Shown: piece by piece, positions 1 through 5,880 of the stretch
Position numbering within the stretch: the first letter of the stretch is position 1
How the letters are laid out: each line of letters begins with the position of its first letter
Assembly (NCBI GenBank): GCA_003505715.1
Contig: DNXU01000335.1
Location: 1 to 8,154 of the forward strand
Source: Cyanobacteria bacterium UBA8803
Lineage (GTDB): Bacteria > Cyanobacteriota > Cyanobacteriia > Cyanobacteriales > Coleofasciculaceae
Direction of reading: 5' to 3'
Length of the DNA stretch: 8,154 nt
Position numbers and translations under genes: made by a program
The notes under the pieces: model-generated
Seen by the model: the letters and a program-made list of their open reading frames with translations, nothing else
The model's database searches: none
Told to the model about the DNA's origin: nothing

Positions 1-75
1 CTTAAAAGTGGGGGAGTCTCAGAGAAGACCCTTAGAGTTAAAGTGAGCTAAATCTTCCTATCCATCATTTTGGAG
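1..75. other. Non-coding left edge, nothing firm
   Basis: This short stretch lies downstream of the minus-strand pentapeptide gene. Plus-strand frame 1 is open from the window edge to a TAA at 49-51, so it could be the last 16 codons of an upstream gene, but that is too short to judge. An imperfect hairpin (GTCT/AGAC core, one bulge) lies at about 11-32. It could weakly terminate the minus-strand gene, but only a TTTT run some bases beyond it supports this. Confidence 0.3.
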
Positions 76-2088
76 TCACTTTAGATAGATGAGTAAATTT
101 AGTCCGGGAATAGTCCGGGAAAGCGTCCACAGCAACAAGGCAATGTAGAGAAGGCCCAAACTCCACTGATACCAAGCCAGGGCGGTAATAATACCGGGGA
201 GGTGTTCGTCACGCAACCGAATGTCGTTGAAGCCGAATTTAAGTAAGTTGTTGAGGCTGAAATCGTAATAGTTGAGCCAGTTCCAGCGCCGTTCCCAGAG
301 GATGGGCATGTAGCGATCGCGAAAAAAGGGAAACCGAGGGATGACTGGCAACCGTCCAATTAGTAAGCGAAATTGGCGCATACTACCGTCCTCAACGAAA
401 TAGGTAACATCAAGCAAATCGTGATAGCGACCTTGCTGATAAATTTGTCCCACTAGGACTAGCGGCACTGGTAACAGCAGACTCGTCAAACATAATAAGG
501 TGAACCAAGGTTGCTCGCTGGTTCGGAAAATCGTGATCGCACCGCTAAAGGTAACAGTGGCAAAACTTCCCACCATGCAGGCAGTTTCTAAATAGGTTGG
601 CAGAATTGGTTTGGGATAGCGCCGTCGCCAGCGATCCAGTAGCCAAAATAGCAGGCCGAAATAGGCGATCGCTACCATTCCTACCCCAAAAACCAGACCA
701 AAACTAGTGCCGTACTTGCTCAACAGCAGTAGTAAACTCAATCCCAACCACTGCAAGGCATCCAGTACCCAGTTAGTCGAGACTCCATTGAGCGCCCCGT
801 GATGTATCAGCTGGAGAACGCCAGCCAGCAGACGGCGATGCAACTGCTGCCGCCGCAATCTTTCCTGGGTATACTCCAGTTTATTGGCATCGGCAATTTG
901 CTGCTGTTGGCGGAAGTTCCGCACCAGATTCCGCAGTACATCCTCATTCCCTTCTAATATAGGCACGTACATAACCTGACCAATTTCTCCCGCATCCCCA
1001 AAAATTTTCGCGGTTTCCGAGTCAAAGGTTAATCCCTCAACATCTAGGTAAGCCTTAGGAGCAAACCGAGCATTGCTAAAATCTACTTGATCCAGAAGAC
1101 TCACATTGCTCCACAGTACGGGTTGGTAGAACTGGCTTTCGCGAAACGTAGTAGATTTTTCAAACGTCGCATTGCTGAGCAACAACGACTCATTAAAGCG
1201 ACTCTTATTTAACAGGGAGCGATCGCGCCAGATCGCTTGACTGAAATCAGCGGTTTTGAGCCACTGAATTCGGCTAAAATTAGCAAGCTGGGCAAACTCA
1301 GCCTGAGTAAAATTGGCATTGCTGTAGAAGGTAGTGCCCGTAAAATTAGTCATACCTCGGAATTGCACTTGGCGGAACTCGGCATTTTCCAAAAAGGTAC
1401 TGTGGCTGAAGTTGGCATCACGATTAAACTTGGCACGGCTAAAGTCTGCCGATCGGGCAAAGCGGGTATCAAACCAGTTGGCTTCTTGGATAAAAATAGC
1501 ATCTAAGGCTTCCACCCGTTGCAAGAAGAAGGTATTGGTCAAATTTAAGGTACTGGTGAGACGGGCTTGATTGAGTTTCAAAACTCCTCGGAAGACGGTA
1601 ACGGCGCGAATTTGCTCGCCAGATGCCCTTAAAAAACGGGCGTCACGCTCGAGTTGTTCTTGCTCTAGGGGTGTTAAAAGGGGGGATAAGGCGGCTTTTG
1701 AGAGGGGGGTTACCAGTCCTAATTTGCTGGCGGTCAATGTTCCTTGGATAAACGACCCACTCAAATCTATACCTAAAGGGGTCTTGGAACGGTTAATTCG
1801 GTTTTGCAATTGCTGGTAGAATTGGTCGCGAAATTCAGCATTTTGGTTGGTTAAGTCAATTCTGAGCTGTCGCAGGTCAATTGTAGAGACGCCATCGCTT
1901 TTAATCGGGGAATTGAGGCGTTGTTGTAACATTTCCAGGGTTAAGGGGGTCGGTTCTTGTGCTGGGGTAGCGGCTAGTGCTGGTGTGGGAAGTAGCAGTA
2001 GGAGCCAGATGGTGAATAATCCAGCGAATATGGTGATTGATCGGGAATTTGGAGCTGTTTGCCCATCACCCTGTAACAGAAGATACAT
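76..2088 (-). CDS. Exported pentapeptide-repeat protein with multi-span membrane C-terminus
   Basis: Function is unknown. The ATG at 2088 (670 aa) is preferred over an in-frame GTG at 2106 because GGAG sits 4 nt before it. Residues 18-39 form a signal-peptide-like hydrophobic stretch ending in Ala-Leu-Ala. Residues 166-353 are a repeat solenoid of the Pentapeptide_3 kind (A-D/N-F triplets), with an aromatic or aliphatic residue at alternating 5- and 6-residue steps. A basic, Gln/Arg-rich segment (about 393-420) follows. Hydrophobic segments lie at about 440-457, 464-485, 498-521, 527-549 and 632-657, with a conserved-looking Arg/Trp-rich loop (575-630) before the last. From the order of signal and membrane spans I infer that the solenoid lies outside the cytoplasm. 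Such solenoids usually serve as binding scaffolds. The gene is divergent from the dehydrogenase. An 11-bp tandem duplication sits near its 3' end. The class is sure, the role is not. Confidence 0.88.
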   Translation of the reverse strand: MYLLLQGDGQTAPNSRSITIFAGLFTIWLLLLLPTPALAATPAQEPTPLTLEMLQQRLNSPIKSDGVSTIDLRQLRIDLTNQNAEFRDQFYQQLQNRINRSKTPLGIDLSGSFIQGTLTASKLGLVTPLSKAALSPLLTPLEQEQLERDARFLRASGEQIRAVTVFRGVLKLNQARLTSTLNLTNTFFLQRVEALDAIFIQEANWFDTRFARSADFSRAKFNRDANFSHSTFLENAEFRQVQFRGMTNFTGTTFYSNANFTQAEFAQLANFSRIQWLKTADFSQAIWRDRSLLNKSRFNESLLLSNATFEKSTTFRESQFYQPVLWSNVSLLDQVDFSNARFAPKAYLDVEGLTFDSETAKIFGDAGEIGQVMYVPILEGNEDVLRNLVRNFRQQQQIADANKLEYTQERLRRQQLHRRLLAGVLQLIHHGALNGVSTNWVLDALQWLGLSLLLLLSKYGTSFGLVFGVGMVAIAYFGLLFWLLDRWRRRYPKPILPTYLETACMVGSFATVTFSGAITIFRTSEQPWFTLLCLTSLLLPVPLVLVGQIYQQGRYHDLLDVTYFVEDGSMRQFRLLIGRLPVIPRFPFFRDRYMPILWERRWNWLNYYDFSLNNLLKFGFNDIRLRDEHLPGIITALAWYQWSLGLLYIALLLWTLSRTIPGLNLLIYLK
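100..121. repeat. 11-bp tandem duplication inside the 3' end of the pentapeptide gene
   Basis: Two exact consecutive copies of TAGTCCGGGAA occupy 100-110 and 111-121. Eleven is not a multiple of three, so gain or loss of one copy changes the reading frame of the last codons. With one copy removed, the frame would end at a different stop, 12 codons after the repeat. Confidence 0.75.
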
Positions 2089-2161
2089 TTTACTCCAGAT
2101 AAGCACGAGACCTAGGCACTTTAAAATGAAGTTATAAGGTTCTGGTGCAATATTAATAGTG
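2089..2161. promoter_or_regulatory. Divergent promoter region between pentapeptide gene and dehydrogenase
   Basis: Only 73 bp separate the two divergent start codons, so both promoters must fit here or extend into the genes. A palindromic TTATAA at 2132-2137 reads TATAAG on the plus strand and TATAAC on the minus strand. Each matches the -10 consensus at 5 of 6 positions, and either would give a short leader. A second plus-strand -10-like TATTAAT lies at 2151-2157 and would give an almost leaderless dehydrogenase message. I see no good -35 element for either direction. Confidence 0.35.
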
Positions 2162-3121
2162 ATGCAAGCGCTTTGGCTGGAGAATAATCAACTGCAACTC
2201 AGGCAGGATGTGCCCATTCCCGATCCGCCAGCGGGGGAAGCGCTGGTGCGTGTAGTGCGAGCTGGCATCTGCAATACAGATCTGGAGTTGATTCGAGGCT
2301 ATTATCCATACAACGGCATTTTAGGCCATGAATTTGTGGGCATCGTAGAACAGGGGCCAGAGCAACTGCAAGGAAAGCGAGTAGTCGGCGAGATTAATGC
2401 GGTTTGCGGGCAGTGTCGGTTCTGTCGCAGCGGGCAGCCCACCCACTGTGACAATCGGACTGTATTGGGTATCGTTAACCGGAATGGAGCCTTTGCGGAA
2501 TATCTTTCCCTACCTGTTGAAAACTTGCATGTCGTACCAGACCAAGTGCCGACGGATGTGGCTACCTTTACGGAACCCATAGCCGCTGCTTTGGAAATTC
2601 AGCAACAAGTCGCCGTGCATCCCCAAGATCGGGTATTGGTAGTGGGTGATGGTAAGTTAGGCCAACTGGTGGCGCAGACCCTTGCCTTGACCGGTTGCGA
2701 ACTCCTAGCGGTTGGGCGTCATCCCAAGAAGCTGGCTAACTTGGCAGCGCTTGGTATCCAGACTAGTCAAGGCGATGGCGTTAAGGACAGAACATTTGAT
2801 TTGTCAGTAGAGTGTACTGGCAATCCAACAGGATTTGAAATCGCCCGACGTGCATTGCGCCCTAGGGGCACTTTAGTTCTGAAAAGTACCTACGCCGATC
2901 GGCTTACCTTTGATGCTTCCTCTTTAGTAGTAGACGAAATCATGATTATTGGCTCCCGCTGCGGGCCTTTCCCGGCAGCACTTCAGCTACTGGCTTCAGG
3001 GCAGGTGGATGTAGAACCGCTCATTCATGCCCACTATCCTTTAATTGAAGGACTTGCAGCGTTTGAACGTGCTTCAACTAGAGGGGTTTTAAAGGTTTTA
3101 TTGGATATCTATCCAGCTTAA
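2162..3121 (+). CDS. Zinc-dependent medium-chain alcohol dehydrogenase (MDR family)
   Basis: This is predicted to be a cytoplasmic NAD(P)-dependent oxidoreductase of the Tdh/sorbitol dehydrogenase-like group; the substrate cannot be read from sequence. The catalytic zinc set is complete: Cys37, His56-Glu57 (in GHEFVG) and Glu138 in a TEP motif. The structural zinc lobe is Cys82, Cys85, Cys88 and Cys96 (C-x2-C-x2-C-x7-C). The Rossmann motif GDGKLG is at 162-167. The second strand ends in Gly185-Arg186 rather than an acidic residue, which hints at NADP(H). At 319 aa it is slightly shorter than the usual 340-380. A GTG at 2159 directly precedes the chosen ATG and is equally possible. Neither has a clear ribosome-binding site. 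The kinase follows after 49 bp with no visible terminator, so read-through is possible. Confidence 0.93.
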   Translation: MQALWLENNQLQLRQDVPIPDPPAGEALVRVVRAGICNTDLELIRGYYPYNGILGHEFVGIVEQGPEQLQGKRVVGEINAVCGQCRFCRSGQPTHCDNRTVLGIVNRNGAFAEYLSLPVENLHVVPDQVPTDVATFTEPIAAALEIQQQVAVHPQDRVLVVGDGKLGQLVAQTLALTGCELLAVGRHPKKLANLAALGIQTSQGDGVKDRTFDLSVECTGNPTGFEIARRALRPRGTLVLKSTYADRLTFDASSLVVDEIMIIGSRCGPFPAALQLLASGQVDVEPLIHAHYPLIEGLAAFERASTRGVLKVLLDIYPA

Positions 3122-3170
3122 AGAAAGATTAAATCTTCTGTTACCTGTTTCCCTTCCCTATTTCCTCAAA

Positions 3171-5552
3171 ATGGATGAGATTTCTTTGGAGCGAGCCATA
3201 AAGTCTCTGGGCGATCGCTTAATATTATTGCATCAGTTTGTCAGCGAGTTACCTGGGGCACAGCAGCAATCGGAACAGCTCACTAAAATGTTTGAGGAGA
3301 TTGAGACCAGCCTCAAACAGCTGGAAGCGGTAAAGGAGGAGCTGGATATTAAGGCAGCCCAGCAGACAAGGCAATTAAAGCAAGCTCAGGAGCGATTGCT
3401 GGCTGAGATTGACCAGCGCCAACAGGTAGAAGCTGCTTTGGGGAAACGTGCAGCGATGTTCCACCAACTCGCAGAGAACATTCGCGAGGTTTTCTTCATT
3501 AGTGCTGCTGACTTGAGCCAGATCCTTTACATCAGTCCTACCTATGAGGAACTTTGGGGTCGGACGACCCAGAGTTTGTATGAGCAACCTCATTCTTGGT
3601 TAGAGGCAGTGCATCCAGACGAGCGCGATCGCATTATTGCTGCCTTTGAAATAGCGGCTCGAGGAGAAGCCTTCCAGGAAGAATACCGCATTATCCGACC
3701 TGATGGGTCAGTCCGCTGGATTTTAGCTCGCAGCTTTCCCGCCCGCAACGAAGGTGGTGAGCTATCCTATCATGTGGGAATTGCTGAAGATATCACTGAG
3801 CGCAAGCGTGTTGAGGAGGATCTGCGTCAAAATCAGCGTTTAATTCAAAGGATTGCCGATACCTCACCGCAGATGTTATACATCTACGATCTCGCTACGG
3901 GGAGCAACCTCTACGTGAATCGCCAAATAGTTGAGATATTGGGCTATCGGCCAGAGGAACTTCGGCAAGCAGGTACTCAGTTTTTTTTAGATAATGTGCA
4001 TCCAGAAGACCTACACCTTGTCCGAGAACTGCCCAGCCGTTTCGCCAAAGTCTCGGATGGTGAAGTAGTTGAGATTGAGTACCGGATCGGCCATAAAAAA
4101 GGATCTTGGCGCTGGCTGCGATCGCGAGAGGTAGTGTTTACTAGAGGTGCTGATGGTTCTCCCAAACAAATTCTCGGCACCGCCTTGGATATCACCAGCC
4201 GTAAGCTGATTGAAATGGCCTTGTGGGAAAGTGAGTCCCGGCTGCACACCATTGTTAATAGCATCTCTGATGGTATCCTGCTTGTGGATCGCCAGGGCAT
4301 TGTACGTTTTGTTAACCCAGCAGCTTTAAATCTCTTTGGCCGCCCCCTTGAAGAACTGCTAGACCAAGAGTTTGGCAAACCGATGGTTGTGGGCGAGATG
4401 GCTCAGTTAGATGTCAGTAATCCCGAGCTGGGAGTGCTTACTTTGGAAATGAGGATTGCCCAAACTGTATGGCAAGGAGAACCGATTTATGTTGTTGCCT
4501 TGCGAGATATCACCCAGCGGCGGCAAGCGGAAATTGCACTACGCGACTCTGAAGAAAGGTTCCGTCAGTTAGCCGAAAATATAGAAGATGTCTTTTGGCT
4601 GTTCTGTCCGCAGACTGAGCAGTTGCTTTACGTGAGTCCAGCCTGCGAGAAAATCTGGGGACGATCTTGTGAGAGTTTGTATGCCCAGCCCTATAATTGG
4701 CTAGACGTTGTTCATCCTGAGGATCGAGAAACCGCTAGAGCAGGTTTTGAACGGAAGCGGCAGAGAGAGCCTACCACCTGCGAATATCGGATCGTGCGGC
4801 CAGACGGGGAAATCCGCTGGATTTCGGATCGTGCTTTTCCAGTTAAAAACGAAGGGGGTGAGGTTTACCGTATTGCCGAAATTACTGAGGATATTAGCGA
4901 TCGCAAGCGTTCTGAAGAGCAAATTCGAGCTTCCCTGAGAGAAAAAGAAGTTCTGCTTAAGGAAATTCACCATCGGGTTAAAAATAACTTACAAATTATT
5001 TCCAGTTTGCTGCGTCTGCAAGCCAATCGTATTGACGACCCTCTCTCGCGATCCATTCTCCAGGATTCTCAGAATCGAGTTGAATCCATGGCGCTGGTAC
5101 ATGAGAGTTTGTATCGCTCTATGGACTTTAGCCGCATCAACTTTACCCAATACGTGCAAACTTTAGCCGCTAACTTGTTTCGTACTTACAACGTCCAGCT
5201 CGAGCCAAACTCGTTTAAAATGCATGTAGAAGATGGCATTTTCATCAGCCTTGCTCAAGCTATTCCCTGTGGATTGATTATCAATGAACTAATTGGCAAT
5301 GCTCTAAAACATGGTTTGGCCAATAGCCAGGATGGAGAAGTTTGGTTGATTCTGGAGGCGATGCCCCATCGTCAGGTGGTTTTGAGAGTTGGCAATAAGG
5401 GTGACACTTTGCCTGCCGACTTTGACCTCGCACAAAGTCAATCAATGGGACTCAAGCTGGTAATGACTCTAGTTAAACAGCTCAAAGGCACTATCGAGTT
5501 GGAAACAGGGGACAAAACCGTATTTAAGGTTATCTTTACTCTATCCGACTAG
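3171..5552 (+). CDS. Soluble sensor histidine kinase, four PAS domains plus HisKA_2/HATPase
   Basis: A 793-aa cytoplasmic two-component kinase with no membrane segment. Residues 31-90 form a coiled coil. Four PAS domains follow: PAS1 (about 97-216), PAS2 (225-345), PAS3 (355-455) and PAS4 (464-583). PAS1, 2 and 4 have the PAS_3-type HP(D/E) motif and PAS1 and PAS4 also have R-P-D-G-x-x-R-W; PAS3 is a more classical S-box. Each is followed by a D-I-T/S-x-R-K-like exit. The HisKA_2 motif HHRVKNN is at 600-606, with His601 the likely phosphoacceptor. The N box NELIGNALKH is at 705-714 and the G2-like MGLKLV at 759-764. The G1 box is degenerate (Asn742-Lys-Gly-Asp-Thr746 where D-x-G-x-G is usual). 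There is no output domain, so it needs a partner. The nearest candidate is the REC-GGDEF gene downstream. The signals sensed are unknown. The start lacks a Shine-Dalgarno but fits the length. Confidence 0.93.
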   Translation: MDEISLERAIKSLGDRLILLHQFVSELPGAQQQSEQLTKMFEEIETSLKQLEAVKEELDIKAAQQTRQLKQAQERLLAEIDQRQQVEAALGKRAAMFHQLAENIREVFFISAADLSQILYISPTYEELWGRTTQSLYEQPHSWLEAVHPDERDRIIAAFEIAARGEAFQEEYRIIRPDGSVRWILARSFPARNEGGELSYHVGIAEDITERKRVEEDLRQNQRLIQRIADTSPQMLYIYDLATGSNLYVNRQIVEILGYRPEELRQAGTQFFLDNVHPEDLHLVRELPSRFAKVSDGEVVEIEYRIGHKKGSWRWLRSREVVFTRGADGSPKQILGTALDITSRKLIEMALWESESRLHTIVNSISDGILLVDRQGIVRFVNPAALNLFGRPLEELLDQEFGKPMVVGEMAQLDVSNPELGVLTLEMRIAQTVWQGEPIYVVALRDITQRRQAEIALRDSEERFRQLAENIEDVFWLFCPQTEQLLYVSPACEKIWGRSCESLYAQPYNWLDVVHPEDRETARAGFERKRQREPTTCEYRIVRPDGEIRWISDRAFPVKNEGGEVYRIAEITEDISDRKRSEEQIRASLREKEVLLKEIHHRVKNNLQIISSLLRLQANRIDDPLSRSILQDSQNRVESMALVHESLYRSMDFSRINFTQYVQTLAANLFRTYNVQLEPNSFKMHVEDGIFISLAQAIPCGLIINELIGNALKHGLANSQDGEVWLILEAMPHRQVVLRVGNKGDTLPADFDLAQSQSMGLKLVMTLVKQLKGTIELETGDKTVFKVIFTLSD

Positions 5553-5559
5553 TGCTTTG

Positions 5560-5583
5560 AAGGCTTCAAGGCTCCAAGGCAGA
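5560..5583. repeat. Three tandem 8-mers after the kinase stop
   Basis: AAGGCTTC, AAGGCTCC and AAGGCAGA lie head to tail at 5560-5567, 5568-5575 and 5576-5583. The first copy forms the right part of a palindrome TTGAAG-G-CTTCAA at 5557-5569. They start 8 bp after the kinase stop codon. Confidence 0.6.
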
Positions 5584-5597
5584 CTTAGAGTCTTCTT
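5581..5597 (+). terminator. Possible weak terminator of the kinase gene
   Basis: AGACT (5581-5585) and AGTCT (5589-5593) can pair around a 3-nt loop, and the hairpin is followed by TCTT. The stem is only 5 bp with a short, interrupted T run, so this is weak. It is the only terminator-like structure I see close to the kinase stop. Confidence 0.2.
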
Positions 5598-5692
5598 AAA
5601 CTAGTCACCATAAATGGAAACCATATTAGCATTTTATGGAGGAAAAATGAGGGTAGGATAACACCCCCTGATTTTAACTTGCTTTCTCTGAC

Positions 5693-5698
5693 TATAAT
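5693..5698 (+). promoter_or_regulatory. Perfect TATAAT, possible upstream promoter of the cyclase gene
   Basis: The hexamer matches the -10 consensus exactly and lies in non-coding DNA 183 bp before the cyclase start. No good -35 is present at 16-18 bp; the nearest candidate there is TTTTAA. If used, it would give a long leader containing the NtcA-like dyad. Confidence 0.25.
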
Positions 5699-5807
5699 TG
5701 GACTAATTTTTTATCTATATAAAACCTTATCAAAACAATCCTGGCGAAATTTATCAGAACCTCATAGGATCGCCCAATTAAGCATTTGTAGCTAGCTGTG
5801 ACTAATA

Positions 5808-5827
5808 AATGTATTTAGGAATACATT
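5808..5827. promoter_or_regulatory. Candidate NtcA-binding site upstream of the cyclase
   Basis: AATGTATT and AATACATT form a perfect 8-bp inverted repeat around the 4-nt centre TAGG. Within it, TGTA-N8-TACA (5810-5825) matches the extended consensus of NtcA, the CRP-family nitrogen regulator of cyanobacteria (GTA-N8-TAC). It sits 53 bp before the chosen ATG. A TA-N3-T box (TAGCTT, 5843-5848) follows after 18 nt, whereas activated NtcA promoters usually have 22-23 nt, so an activating role is not certain. The dyad could alternatively bind another dimeric regulator or fold as an RNA hairpin. Confidence 0.48.
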
Positions 5828-5828
5828 A

Positions 5829-5838
5829 TAACATGTTA
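5829..5838. repeat. Perfect 10-bp palindrome next to the NtcA-like dyad
   Basis: TAACATGTTA is its own reverse complement and lies one base beyond the 20-bp dyad, between it and the putative -10 box. That position suits an operator, but a 10-bp palindrome can also occur by chance in AT-rich DNA. It contains an in-frame ATG (5833) that is a possible alternative start for the cyclase. Confidence 0.35.
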
Positions 5839-5880
5839 AATATAGCTTCACCAATCTTTAAAAATGCGCATCGGAACATC

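Larger units (their letters stand above)
5553..5880. other. AT-rich intergenic region and leader of the cyclase gene
   Basis: This 328-bp gap has no convincing gene. From the left it holds a palindrome TTGAAG-G-CTTCAA (5557-5569) overlapping three tandem 8-mers, then a small hairpin (5581-5593). Next come clustered CCAT/ATGG elements (5608-5617 and 5621-5639) that run into GGAGG at 5638-5642, followed by an ATG with only four codons. A perfect TATAAT is at 5693-5698. Near the right end is the NtcA-like dyad with an adjoining 10-bp palindrome. The base composition is clearly more AT-rich than the genes. Confidence 0.6.

Noticed and set aside
11..32. Hairpin as terminator of the pentapeptide gene
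   Set aside because: The stem is short with a bulge and lacks an adjacent T run on the minus strand.
1..51. Tail of an upstream gene on the plus strand
   Set aside because: Sixteen open codons at an edge are expected by chance, and the peptide has no recognisable motif.
1237..1819. Plus-strand open frames opposite the pentapeptide repeats
   Set aside because: They are antisense to a strongly supported repeat domain, their protein sequences are low-complexity mirrors of the repeat, and they match no family I recognise.
2089..2106. GTG start giving a six-residue longer pentapeptide protein
   Set aside because: The ATG at 2088 has GGAG just upstream, inside the extra codons, and gives a more usual start; the GTG has no such site.
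2302..2580. Minus-strand open frame within the dehydrogenase
   Set aside because: It lies opposite the zinc-ligand region of a clear enzyme and shows no domain of its own.
3977..4378. Minus-strand 133-residue open frame within the kinase
   Set aside because: It is antisense to the PAS2-PAS3 coding sequence, very rich in Ser and Arg, and has no recognisable motif.
5809..5880. Longer start (ATG 5809) for the cyclase
   Set aside because: It adds 24 residues before the typical receiver beginning, and its codons overlap the NtcA-like dyad and the palindrome. The ATG at 5833 stays possible.
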